Below are positions 7,664 to 16,226 of a stretch of 64,000 bases of DNA, piece after piece. Source of the DNA: a bacterium (GTDB taxonomy: Bacteria > Fidelibacterota > Marinisomatia > Marinisomatales > JAHJCW01); the NCBI GenBank assembly GCA_028282845.1, contig JANQGY010000018.1, positions 1-64,000 of the forward strand, read 5' to 3'. The notes under the pieces were generated by a model that saw only the letters and a list, made by a program, of their open reading frames with translations, made no database searches and was not told where the DNA came from. How positions within the stretch are numbered: position 1 is the stretch's first letter; each line of letters begins with the position of its first letter. The position numbers and the translations under genes are program-made.

Positions 7664-8500
7664 CTAAAAAGGTATATCAGCCTGAATAGACGATGTTATA
7701 AAATCTTCATTCCAAACCCATATTTTGACTTTTGCATTACTATAACCTTCAATCTTGTCTGTTTTGTCATATAATGGTAATGTTAAAATTCCATTTTCTG
7801 AAACACAAGAAAAACCTGTTGCATATTTACGATAATACAATTTTTGATTATTTTTATCCGTAGCAATTACTTTAATTTCTACTATATCATCCCATTTAAC
7901 AGGCGATTTTGACAAAACCTCTACAGAATGTATGATTGGAGTATGAATTAGGTTTTTATCTTCAACTTTGTTACTTTTTACCAACATTTCGTCTATTTCC
8001 CGTGCCAACCATTCAGCGTTGGTTACTTCGATAGATTGATTTCTTGGTCCTATATTAATTAAAACATTATTTCTAATAAATCTAACTACACCCATCGATA
8101 ATGAATACCAACAGTTATCTCCAATACTCCCGTCCGAAAGAGGAATATCAATGATATTATCAATATATAGATTTGACATATCAAGAAGTTCAACCATTGC
8201 AAGTTCTGCATCCTCAACCGATTCAAAAATTTGAAAATCTATATCCCAACTTTCAATATTATTATTTTCTAGTTTTTCTCTGATTATTTCTATTGGGAAT
8301 GCATTTATAAAACCAATATATTTATCGACATCTTGAAATTTATAAGTACGGGTTGATCCATCGCCTATATCTGAAAAACCCATACGATAATGGATACCAT
8401 TTGTTTCTCCTAATATATATGAAAAAGGATTTACGGTTGTAACAAAAATAACTAAAACTGAGGTAACTAATATACTTGGTCGTGTGTAATATTTTTTCAT
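7664..8500 (-). CDS. Exported protein, paralogue of 5563-6387
   Basis: A 278-residue exported protein with an N-terminal signal or anchor segment (residues 10-30). It aligns along its whole length with the protein at 5563-6387, sharing GIHYR, FPIE, ELAMVE.LDMS.L, IGDNCWY, FIRNNVL, YRKYATGF and WVWNEDF, and the same ADIPF ending. The DNA after its stop is TTTTTAGCTTCCTCT, which matches the junctions of the two genes followed by a -1 frame sorting domain. Here the -1 frame stops after FLASSK, so the sorting domain has been lost and the propeller lipoprotein gene lies there instead. Confidence 0.7.
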   Translation of the reverse strand: MKKYYTRPSILVTSVLVIFVTTVNPFSYILGETNGIHYRMGFSDIGDGSTRTYKFQDVDKYIGFINAFPIEIIREKLENNNIESWDIDFQIFESVEDAELAMVELLDMSNLYIDNIIDIPLSDGSIGDNCWYSLSMGVVRFIRNNVLINIGPRNQSIEVTNAEWLAREIDEMLVKSNKVEDKNLIHTPIIHSVEVLSKSPVKWDDIVEIKVIATDKNNQKLYYRKYATGFSCVSENGILTLPLYDKTDKIEGYSNAKVKIWVWNEDFITSSIQADIPF

Positions 8501-8575
8501 AATAATTTTTCCATTTTACTAAGTGTTTGAAATTATAGTTTATATCTATTCATAAAATTTTAAAATATTTTGTGA

Positions 8576-9271
8576 TTAATAAACTGAGCCTACACCAATA
8601 TTAGAACCGGAATAAGCAGAACCGGATGCTAATAAGTAATTATCATAAGTGCTTTGGCTCATATTTGAAGGCAGGATTGGATTGCCTTGATTTACTCGAA
8701 TACAAGAATCATTAACTTTATTGTTAAACCAACCAAATAAATGATAACCCCAATTATATGCAAACCAATTGGGACTTCCTATAGGATCAATATTTTTTGT
8801 AGTGAAGCTACCATAAATCCTTTTGGTCTTCGACGCTAATCCAAGAGAGGAACTAAAAATATTAAAAAGATTACCAGTGTCAGAGCAATTGACCTTGACG
8901 TTATTTAAACGTTTAATATCGTATAAAAAACCAGTAAGGTTAAAAGTCCTTTGCATAGATCCTGAACTGTATTGAGGTATTCCATTCGGTGTATCATAAT
9001 CTATATCTCCATCTGTATCTCCCAAATTATAAACACCCTCTGTAACTTTTTGGGCTACACCTGTTGTTGTTGACTGGCCATTTGCCCATTCAGGTGCCAC
9101 AATATTTATATAACTATTTTTTTTCAGGGTAAGAGCATCATACGCATGGCCGGATTGGTAATTAAATTTTACGTAACATATATCCATTTCAGGGGGACAA
9201 GGCATACAGTATGTTTTTTCTGTAAAAATAATTAAGCCGATTATACTAAATAAAATTAATGATCGTTTCAT
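8576..9271 (-). CDS. Exported protein, function unknown
   Basis: A 231-residue protein with a Sec signal peptide (residues 1-22, ending TYCMPCPPE). It is not a lipoprotein by the usual lipobox rule, although a Cys lies at the end of the hydrophobic stretch. The mature part is polar, with an acidic DTDGDIDYDTPNG stretch that could bind calcium, and ends in a Trp/Tyr-rich region shared with the relic at 6404-6607. I recognise no family. It is followed (higher coordinates) by the interrupted TPR gene with a one-base gap, so the two are likely co-transcribed. Confidence 0.65.
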   Translation of the reverse strand: MKRSLILFSIIGLIIFTEKTYCMPCPPEMDICYVKFNYQSGHAYDALTLKKNSYINIVAPEWANGQSTTTGVAQKVTEGVYNLGDTDGDIDYDTPNGIPQYSSGSMQRTFNLTGFLYDIKRLNNVKVNCSDTGNLFNIFSSSLGLASKTKRIYGSFTTKNIDPIGSPNWFAYNWGYHLFGWFNNKVNDSCIRVNQGNPILPSNMSQSTYDNYLLASGSAYSGSNIGVGSVY

Positions 9272-9272
9272 T

Positions 9273-9914
9273 TTAATCTCCTTTTAAATGGGCAACAAAG
9301 GGGTGATTGGTATATTCAGAATTCGGATATTTTTCAAGTAGTATTCTGAACTCTTTTTCGGCGCTTTTATAATCGTTGAGATATGCTAAATAAATGCGAC
9401 CGATCTGAAATTGCGTGCGTGAACAGAATTCTTCATCAGTATAAAAATTCTCGTCTAGTGTTTTTCTAAGTCTTTCAATTGCTTCGTGCAATTTACCATT
9501 TTGAACATCCAGTCAGGACAAGCTATATCTTGCAAAAGCGATTGCTTCATTATCATTTGGATAAGTGGTCAGCACTTTCTTAAATACAGTTTCGGCTGCT
9601 CCGAATTGCCCCATCCAAAGATGACAGATACCGATACAATATTGCGCTTCTGATTCTTTTCCGCACAGATCACCGGAACTTAACACCAGTTTATATTCTT
9701 CAATTGCTTCCGCAAACTTCCGTTGTTCTCTTAACTGTTCAGCATTATTGAAATGTACTAATTTAGTTTCTGTATCTATTGTAATAACTGAATCTATTGT
9801 AACGGTTATTTCTTGTATGGTTTGTGCAGATAGGTTTGTTGCGAACAGTCCAATAATTATTAATTGAAATACTATTCTTGAATACCAATATTTATCTAAT
9901 TTTTTAAAAAACAT
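9273..9914 (-). pseudogene. Exported TPR protein interrupted by one in-frame TGA
   Basis: A continuous frame runs from ATG 9914 (AAGGAG lies 9 bases upstream) to the stop at 9273, broken only by TGA at 9513-9515. The first part has a signal peptide (ending NLSAQ) and a TPR region with EAIEEYKLVL and GAAETVFKKVLTTYPND. The second part continues with KLHEAIERLRKTL and SAEKEFRILLEKYPNS. Both are tetratricopeptide helices with the usual 34-residue spacing, which points to a scaffold in a protein complex. The residue replaced by the stop sits in SLS-stop-LDVQNGK, where Trp (TGG) would fit. The TGA is followed by C, a context prone to readthrough. It is a pseudogene or a readthrough gene; I cannot tell which. 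Confidence 0.75.
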
Positions 9915-9925
9915 CAAGAGACTCC

Positions 9926-10630
9926 TTATTTTAATAATAGCATTTTTCTTGTCGTATTAAACGAACCTGAGGTTATCTTGTAAAAGTAGAAACCACTGGC
10001 GACCGGTACTCCGGCATCATCTTTACCATCCCAAGTTACGCTATGCACACCTGCTAACTGTTTTTTGTCAATCAATGTTCGGATATGATTTCCTGATAAA
10101 TCAAATACCGTTAATTGTGTTCGTTGTAATTGGTCGTTAACAAGAATATATTTAATATTCGTGTCAGCATTAAAAGGATTTGGATAGTTAGGTAAAATGT
10201 CATATTCCTGAACATTTTGATCCTCTAGTTTTACAGTTATAGCATAGCTCCAAGAATGATTTGCTGTATCTTTAAGTATAAAGGGTAGTTTATAGGTACC
10301 TTGCTCAGTATTGGCATCAACGTTTATTTTTAACATTAGCCCCTGTTCAGTTTTGCTTTTGGCAGCAACGTCTAAGTTTTGTGTCTCTTCTAAAATTGAA
10401 AATCCCTCAGGTAGTTTTTCTTCTTCTATAATTATTTTAATAGACTTGAAATCAACATTACTGTTATTTAAAACTTTAATAGAAACGTGATTTAGACCGG
10501 GATTAAGTATGATTGCTTGTTCTGCTTCAGCATATAACCATCCACTAAAAACTGCGATTACAAGAACAGAATGGAACGTTTTGTATAGAATAATTGAAAA
10601 GTTATTAAAAATAGTTCTAATAATATACAT
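9926..10630 (-). CDS. Exported protein with intact T9SS sorting domain
   Basis: A 234-residue exported protein. Residues 1-35 hold a long signal peptide ending WLYAEAE. Residues 40-135 form one immunoglobulin-like domain of the NEW3/COG1361 type (GLNHVSIKVLNNSNVDF, then EGFSILEE, then GTYKLPFILKD). The last 85 residues or so are a type A sorting domain, NYPNPFNADTNIKY through TTRKMLLLK, in frame. It is one of the intact cases in the island, so the frame breaks at 3.70 and 5.57 kb are not general to this organism. Such small proteins may bind the surface or be glycan-attached; that is inference. Confidence 0.75.
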   Translation of the reverse strand: MYIIRTIFNNFSIILYKTFHSVLVIAVFSGWLYAEAEQAIILNPGLNHVSIKVLNNSNVDFKSIKIIIEEEKLPEGFSILEETQNLDVAAKSKTEQGLMLKINVDANTEQGTYKLPFILKDTANHSWSYAITVKLEDQNVQEYDILPNYPNPFNADTNIKYILVNDQLQRTQLTVFDLSGNHIRTLIDKKQLAGVHSVTWDGKDDAGVPVASGFYFYKITSGSFNTTRKMLLLK

Positions 10631-10702
10631 GCAATACCTTTTTATTAAGATTATAATAAATTATATAAAAAAATCAAAACACGCAAGATAAATCCGGATA
10701 AT

Positions 10703-10780
10703 ATGGTCATTTTACCTTTAATTATATTTGGTTTGGCTGTAACATTTTGGATAAATATCTTTAATTTATTAGGCAATTAA
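10703..10780 (+). CDS. Possible 25-residue single-helix membrane peptide
   Basis: A short open frame, ATG 10703 to TAA 10780, encodes MVILPLIIFGLAVTFWIN and then IFNLLGN, one hydrophobic helix long enough to span a membrane. It ends 13 bases before the ATG of the aminopeptidase gene, so it would be the first gene of that operon. A weak GGA lies 7 bases upstream. Its composition resembles small membrane subunits such as KdpF or CcoQ, but no relationship is claimed. It could equally be chance sequence in a leader. Confidence 0.35.
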   Translation: MVILPLIIFGLAVTFWINIFNLLGN

Positions 10781-10793
10781 TTGGAAGGATATT

Positions 10794-12185
10794 ATGTTTA
10801 AACAAAAGGTATATGTTAAAAGACGAGCGGCGTTAAAAGAACAATTTCAAGATGGAATTTTATTATTTATTGGTAATGAGGAGTCGCAAATATTGGTACG
10901 TGACACGGTGCATAAATTCCGGCAGAATGCCAACTTTTTATATTATTGGGGATTAAACGAACCGGGTTTGGCGGCTGTCATTGACATTGATAACGACAAA
11001 GAAATATTATTCGGACATGACCTAACGACGGAAGAAATTGTGTGGGAAGGTGAACAACAAAGATTACATGAAAAAGCTGAACTGATCGGAGTTAGACAAA
11101 CCGCTGAAATAGCGAATCTTAAAAATGTATTATTAAATTATCGTAAAGGTCGGAAAGCGATTCATTATCTGCCGCAGCACCATGCAAATAATATTATTAA
11201 ACTATCGGAGCTGTTAAATAAAAATATCGGGCCGGTAAAAACCGATTATTCGGTGGAATTTACCAAGGCAGTTATCGCTCAGCGATCCATTAAGACCACT
11301 AAAGAGGTGGCTGAAATCGAGAAAGCTTTAAAGATTTCCCATAGCACACAAACCGCCGCAATGAAAAAAAGCAGGCCCGGTAAATATGAATATGATATCG
11401 TTAAAAATATGGAAAAAATATTGCTCGCCAAAAACAGCCGATGGGCTTATTTGCCGATCTTTACGGTTGATGGAGAGCGGTTGCATAACCACCATTATGG
11501 CAATAAAATGGCGGAAGGCCAACTTGTCATTAATGATTCCGGCGCTGAAACTGCCGATAGTTTTTATTCCAGTGACATAACCCGTACTTTTCCGATAAGC
11601 GGCAAATTCAATAAGAGGCAGAAACAAATTTACGAGATTGTGTTGCAATCACAGCTTAAAGCCATCGCCGCAATGAAACCGGGCGTAAAATTTTGGGATA
11701 TACACTTGATCGCTGCAAAAGTTATTGCCAAAGGATTAACAAAAATCGGTTTGATGAAAGGCGATGTAGATGAAGCTGTTGAAGCCGGCGCCCATGCTCT
11801 GTTCTTTCCGCATGGTCTTGGGCACATGTTAGGACTTGATGTACATGATATGGAGGATCTTGGCGAAGATTTTGTCGGTTATGATGAAAAAACCAAGCGC
11901 AGCAAACAGTTTGGAACGGCATATTTACGCTTCGGCAAAGAGTTGCAGCCGGGTTATGTTATGACGGTTGAACCCGGTATCTATTTCATTCCATCCCTGA
12001 TTAAGCAGTGGGAAAAGGAAGGGAAGTTTACCGAATTTATTGATTATGAGAGAGTAAAGGAATATATCGGTTTTGGTGGTGTCCGAATTGAGGATAATAT
12101 TTTAGTAACTGAAACCGGTAATCGGGTCTTGGGCAAACCAATTCCAAAGACAATCAAGGAAATAGAATCCTTGATGAACAAGTAA
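10794..12185 (+). CDS. pepP: Xaa-Pro aminopeptidase (M24B, aminopeptidase P)
   Basis: A 463-residue cytosolic metallopeptidase that removes an N-terminal residue next to proline. The N-terminal creatinase-like domain (1-170) contains FRQNANFLYYWGLNEPG. The C-terminal pita-bread domain carries the metal-binding set typical of the family: an Asp pair (in NDSGAE and SSDITRTF, near 248 and 260), His near 339 (HGLGHMLGLDVHD), Glu near 392 (TVEPGIYF) and Glu near 431 (RIEDNILV). A good ribosome site, GGAAGGAT, precedes ATG 10794. It leads a plus-strand operon that continues with an amidohydrolase and a hydroxyproline dehydratase, consistent with use of proline-rich peptides. Confidence 0.93.
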   Translation: MFKQKVYVKRRAALKEQFQDGILLFIGNEESQILVRDTVHKFRQNANFLYYWGLNEPGLAAVIDIDNDKEILFGHDLTTEEIVWEGEQQRLHEKAELIGVRQTAEIANLKNVLLNYRKGRKAIHYLPQHHANNIIKLSELLNKNIGPVKTDYSVEFTKAVIAQRSIKTTKEVAEIEKALKISHSTQTAAMKKSRPGKYEYDIVKNMEKILLAKNSRWAYLPIFTVDGERLHNHHYGNKMAEGQLVINDSGAETADSFYSSDITRTFPISGKFNKRQKQIYEIVLQSQLKAIAAMKPGVKFWDIHLIAAKVIAKGLTKIGLMKGDVDEAVEAGAHALFFPHGLGHMLGLDVHDMEDLGEDFVGYDEKTKRSKQFGTAYLRFGKELQPGYVMTVEPGIYFIPSLIKQWEKEGKFTEFIDYERVKEYIGFGGVRIEDNILVTETGNRVLGKPIPKTIKEIESLMNK

Positions 12186-12194
12186 GTGCCGATC

Positions 12195-13868
12195 ATGAAC
12201 AGACATTATACATTATTAGTTTTTATTATAATCATATTTTTTGGTTATTCCTGTTCGGGCAAAGAAGATGCCGATCTTGTAATTAGAGGGGGACAAATTA
12301 TTACGGTTGATCAGGATTTTTCCATACAGGGAGCGGTGGCGGTAAAAAGCGGAAAGGTCATTTACGTTGGCTCTGATGATGAGATACAATCATATATTGG
12401 CAGGAATACCAAATTCATCGAATTGCAGGATGCGATTGTGCTGCCGGGATTGATTGATGCACACGGACATTTAACCGGCTACGGAAAATCGTTGGAATAC
12501 GTTGATCTTGTCGGAACAACGAGTTATCAGGAAATAATCAATTTGATTGAGGAAAAAGTGGAAACTGTTGAACCGGGTGAGTGGATCAGGGGCAGGGGAT
12601 GGGATCAGAACGATTGGACCAACAAAGAGTTTCCTGAGCATCAATTGTTGAGTGCTATTACGCCTGATAATCCGGTTGTTTTAACTAGGATTGACGGGCA
12701 TGCCATCCTAATAAACCAATTGGCAATGGATTTAGCAGGAATAACTTCAGCTACCCCCGAAATTACCGGAGGAAAGATACACCGAGATGTATCCGGTAAT
12801 CCAACCGGTGTATTTGTTGACAACGCCGAAAAATTGATCACGCAACATATCCCAAGGTATTCTCAGGCAGAGATCAGAAAAATTATAACGAATGGTGCCG
12901 AGCATTTGGTTACGTACGGGATAACCGGAATTCATGACGCCGGCATACCAATATCACGAATATCAGATTATAAATATTTGATTGATAATTGCGAAATGCC
13001 GATTCGCATCAATGCGATGCTTTCTGATACTAGTGCCGTTGAAAATGATGAGTTTTTAAAAAGTCATGGTGTTGAGTCTTATGGCAATGATTTTTTACGA
13101 GTGAAGAGTATCAAATTATATGCTGATGGCGCATTAGGTTCGCGTGGTGCCTCCTTGCTTGAGCCCTATGCCGACGATCCGGGGAATGTGGGACTGATTG
13201 TTACCGACAGTTTGCACATGCTTGAAGTCGCCAAGGCTGCCCTCAGGACTAGCTTCCAAGTCTGTACACATGCCATTGGGGATGGTGGCATAAGAACCGT
13301 ATTAAATATATATGAAGCTGCCTTAGCTGAATTTGAAGAGGATGACCATCGGTTCAGAATCGAACATTCGCAGATCGTCAACCTTGCTGATGTCTCAAGA
13401 TATGCAGAATTGGGCGTGATTCCTGCCATGCAGCCGCAGCATGCCATATCGGATATGCCGTGGGTGGAAGCACGCATCGGTGCCGAACGGTCAAAAGGGG
13501 CGTATGCCTGGCGCAGTTTTATTGATGCCGGATTGATAATTCCCTGCGGTTCGGATGTACCGGTAGAAGTGCCCGATCCATTACTTGGAATATATAATGC
13601 GGTTACCCGCCAAAATGAAGCCGGATTGCCAAAGGGCGGTTGGATACCTGAACAGAAAATGACAATCGAAGAAGCAATCAAAGGTTATACAATTTGGGCT
13701 GTTCAAGCAGCATTTCAAGAAGATATTTTAGGCTCAATTGAAGTCGGGAAATATGCCGATTTTACAATATTAAATAAGAATATACTCAGCATTGAACCAT
13801 CGGAGATACTTGATACGAATGTTTTATATACAATAATTGGCGGCGAAATAAAATACCAAGCTGATTGA
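12195..13868 (+). CDS. Lipoprotein amidohydrolase (YtcJ-like, amidohydrolase 3)
   Basis: About 557 residues from ATG 12195. A GTG at 12186 would add three residues. The N-terminus is a lipoprotein signal peptide with lipobox GYSC, so the enzyme is attached to a membrane outside the cytosol, which is less usual for this family. The TIM-barrel amidohydrolase has the metal site HxH in LIDAHGH, a His in CTHAIGDGG, a His in RIEHSQ and the catalytic Asp in CGSDVPVE. Substrates of YtcJ-like proteins are mostly unknown; a cyclic amide or N-acyl amino acid is likely. It is placed between the aminopeptidase (9-base gap) and the dehydratase (1-base overlap), so they are one operon. Confidence 0.85.
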   Translation: MNRHYTLLVFIIIIFFGYSCSGKEDADLVIRGGQIITVDQDFSIQGAVAVKSGKVIYVGSDDEIQSYIGRNTKFIELQDAIVLPGLIDAHGHLTGYGKSLEYVDLVGTTSYQEIINLIEEKVETVEPGEWIRGRGWDQNDWTNKEFPEHQLLSAITPDNPVVLTRIDGHAILINQLAMDLAGITSATPEITGGKIHRDVSGNPTGVFVDNAEKLITQHIPRYSQAEIRKIITNGAEHLVTYGITGIHDAGIPISRISDYKYLIDNCEMPIRINAMLSDTSAVENDEFLKSHGVESYGNDFLRVKSIKLYADGALGSRGASLLEPYADDPGNVGLIVTDSLHMLEVAKAALRTSFQVCTHAIGDGGIRTVLNIYEAALAEFEEDDHRFRIEHSQIVNLADVSRYAELGVIPAMQPQHAISDMPWVEARIGAERSKGAYAWRSFIDAGLIIPCGSDVPVEVPDPLLGIYNAVTRQNEAGLPKGGWIPEQKMTIEEAIKGYTIWAVQAAFQEDILGSIEVGKYADFTILNKNILSIEPSEILDTNVLYTIIGGEIKYQAD

Positions 13869-14914
13869 TGAATGTTTTTGCTGAAAAATTGAACAATTGG
13901 AAACCTCCATCCAATTGGAGTAGAGTTACCACGATTGATGCCCACACGGGAGGAGAGCCGTTGCGCATAATTACATCGGGACTTCCGGAAATTAAAGGTT
14001 CAACCATTCTTGAAATGCGTAAATATTTTCAGCGAAATCATGATGACATTCGTAAGACCATAATGTGGGAACCGCGCGGTCATGCCGATATGTATGGCTG
14101 CATCATTACTCCTCCTGTCACTAAAGAAGCTGATTTCGGTGTGATCTTTATGCACAATGAGGGCTACAGTACAATGTGCGGTCACGGGATTATTGCTGTC
14201 ACAAAAGTAGCGATTGAGACCGGTTTAATTGAAAGGAAGGAACTGCAGACACAAGTGGCTATTGATTCTCCCGCCGGATTAATTAAAGCTACGGCTTATT
14301 TAGAAAATAAAAATGTAAACAAAGTATCGTTCATTAATGTACCATCTTTTGTCGTCGAACTAGATGCAGAAATTGAACTTGATGGAATCGGACCGGTAAA
14401 ATACGACTTGGCGTTTGGCGGAGCATATTATGTTTACGTACGAATACATGATCTCGGATTAACCTGTTTGCCAAAAGATATTAACCAATTGATCAAAACC
14501 GGACGTACAATTAAAAAGGCGGTATCCGATTCGGTAGAGATCAAACATCCAACGGAGAATGAGTTAGGTTTTTTATATGGCACTATCTTTATTGATCAGC
14601 CGCAGGAAAAGAGTTCGCATAGTAGGAATGTATGTATATTTGCGGATGGTGAGGTTGATCGCAGTCCGACCGGAACGGGAGTTTCCGGCAGATTAGCAAT
14701 ACATCATACAAAAGGTGAAATTGCCACAAATGAATCAATTACAGTTGAAAGTATTATTGGTTCAAAATTTAGTGGGCGCGTGTTGAAAGAGACTAAGTTC
14801 GGTAATTATACTGCGATCGTTCCCGAAGTAACCGGTACAGCACACATTACCGGAAAACATGAGTTTTATTTTGATCCAAATGACGAATTAAAATGCGGAA
14901 TATCGCTATCCTGA
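13868..14914 (+). CDS. Trans-3-hydroxy-L-proline dehydratase (proline racemase fold)
   Basis: 348 residues from ATG 13868, which overlaps the previous stop as TGATG. The proline racemase family has two half-sites. Here the first keeps the catalytic Cys (Cys104 in STMCGHG), but the second, normally DRSPCGTG, reads DRSPTGTG with Thr268. By established family rules, Cys/Cys means racemase or 4-hydroxyproline epimerase, whereas Cys/Thr marks trans-3-hydroxy-L-proline dehydratase (EC 4.2.1.77), which yields delta-1-pyrroline-2-carboxylate. No ornithine-cyclodeaminase-like reductase, the usual next enzyme, is next to it. The dehydrogenase at 16227-17348 or the reductase at 17341-18171 might serve, as inference. 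Confidence 0.88.
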   Translation: MNVFAEKLNNWKPPSNWSRVTTIDAHTGGEPLRIITSGLPEIKGSTILEMRKYFQRNHDDIRKTIMWEPRGHADMYGCIITPPVTKEADFGVIFMHNEGYSTMCGHGIIAVTKVAIETGLIERKELQTQVAIDSPAGLIKATAYLENKNVNKVSFINVPSFVVELDAEIELDGIGPVKYDLAFGGAYYVYVRIHDLGLTCLPKDINQLIKTGRTIKKAVSDSVEIKHPTENELGFLYGTIFIDQPQEKSSHSRNVCIFADGEVDRSPTGTGVSGRLAIHHTKGEIATNESITVESIIGSKFSGRVLKETKFGNYTAIVPEVTGTAHITGKHEFYFDPNDELKCGISLS

Positions 14915-15023
14915 ACCTTAAAGATCCTACCTATTATTGGCTAGTTTATATATAAGTTGCATTTCGATAGAATATTATGCTAAAATATCATATCTGAACA
15001 TTAACTGTGATTATTAATCTAAC

Positions 15024-16010
15024 ATGAATTATAGTAAATCACTTCTTTTTATAACCGCACTTTATATCATTTATTCCTGTTCAATTTGTGAAGAAAATAA
15101 TACAAATGACCCGCCAATCGAAGAACCACAACCAGAATCGCTCGGTAATTATATTAATGCTATAAAGTGTGATGCTGATAATAACATCTATATAGGAGTC
15201 GAATTTCCTGGTGCTGTATATAAATTGAGTAATGATGGAAATATAAATAAGGCTAATTTGGAGAATTTTAAAATAGGGGATTTGATGATAACAAGTAGCA
15301 ATGTCATATACGCCATGCGATCTGATTGGTATTATTACCAGGATAGTTCTATAGTTAAAAGTTTTGACAATGGTAATACTTGGCATTTTGTTGATATCCC
15401 CGTTACAAATTTTAACTCAATAATTGAAATACCCAATAATGTTTTAATTGCTGGAGCAAGAGAGGCTATATACATTAGTGAGAATAATAATTGGACAAAA
15501 AAAACACTGCCTTTAATTGGTAATGAGAATGTATCTGCCCGTGAAATTAATATTGATGGGAACAGCAATTTGTGGATCGAAATGAGAGGTGGGATGCGTT
15601 CATATTTGTTAAAATACAATTTACAAACTTCAGGATACAAGTATTATGGCGATATCAGCCATGCGAGTGATATATTGATTTCTGAAGATAATGATGTTTT
15701 TATTTCTCACCAAGCACATGATGAGGCTAGTGGTAGTGTCTCACGCGTATTAGCCAGTGTTGATACAGTTGAATTTTTACCAATTCCCCATACAATGAAT
15801 TTTGGTTTGTATGTATCTGAGTTGGATTTTTATAAAGGTAAAATAATTGCTTCTACCGGGGAAGGCATAATGCTGTCAGAAGATAAATGTGAAAGTTGGA
15901 CTCAAGTAATGCCGGATTCTTTCTTTACAGCACTTGAGGTTGATAATAACGATAAAATATACGCAGGAACTATTAACGGATACTTAGTTCAAGTGGAAGA
16001 TTTCAAATAG
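15024..16010 (+). CDS. Beta-propeller lipoprotein
   Basis: 328 residues starting [19 protein letters not shown], a lipoprotein signal peptide. The mature protein has repeated propeller-type units such as [41 protein letters not shown] and [11 protein letters not shown]. Some have the SxDxGxTW Asp-box pattern of BNR/sialidase-like propellers ([16 protein letters not shown]). It is probably a surface binding lipoprotein; no catalytic residues of sialidases are evident. It interrupts the catabolic gene run and may not belong to the same transcript, since 109 AT-rich bases lie before it. Confidence 0.7.
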   Translation: MNYSKSLLFITALYIIYSCSICEENNTNDPPIEEPQPESLGNYINAIKCDADNNIYIGVEFPGAVYKLSNDGNINKANLENFKIGDLMITSSNVIYAMRSDWYYYQDSSIVKSFDNGNTWHFVDIPVTNFNSIIEIPNNVLIAGAREAIYISENNNWTKKTLPLIGNENVSAREINIDGNSNLWIEMRGGMRSYLLKYNLQTSGYKYYGDISHASDILISEDNDVFISHQAHDEASGSVSRVLASVDTVEFLPIPHTMNFGLYVSELDFYKGKIIASTGEGIMLSEDKCESWTQVMPDSFFTALEVDNNDKIYAGTINGYLVQVEDFK

Positions 16011-16131
16011 TATAGCTAGTTTTATTTGGTATACAATCCATTATATATTCCGCTAAGGCAGTAATTGTAAGGCTTGGATTTACTCCAAGATTGGCAGGTA
16101 CAATCTAACCCTCGACTATAAGGAAGTCCTC
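16003..16131 (-). pseudogene. C-terminal relic of a GMC-family FAD oxidoreductase
   Basis: On the minus strand this stretch reads EDFLIVEG, a TAG stop, then [19 protein letters not shown] and a further 14 residues to a stop. In GMC oxidoreductases (glucose, choline, cholesterol oxidase relatives) the C-terminal FAD-binding segment has the form V-(D/E)-G-S-x-(V/L)-P-x-N-x-G-V-N-P-x-L-T-I-x-A-L-A-E. The TAG stands where Ser (TCG) is expected. A second stop lies just upstream. Only the 3' end remains, overlapping the last codons of the convergent propeller gene by 8 bases. Confidence 0.75.
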
Positions 16132-16226
16132 CTATTTATATATTTTGGATGTAATAAAATGCTACCAAGTAATATTAAATTACCGGCAGTTATCGTATTG
16201 TAATTGTATTATTTAATGGAATAAAA

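Noticed and set aside
9513..9515. Selenocysteine codon in the TPR gene
   Set aside because: TPR proteins have no conserved Cys or Sec here, a Trp fits the helix, and no SECIS-like hairpin directly follows the TGA.
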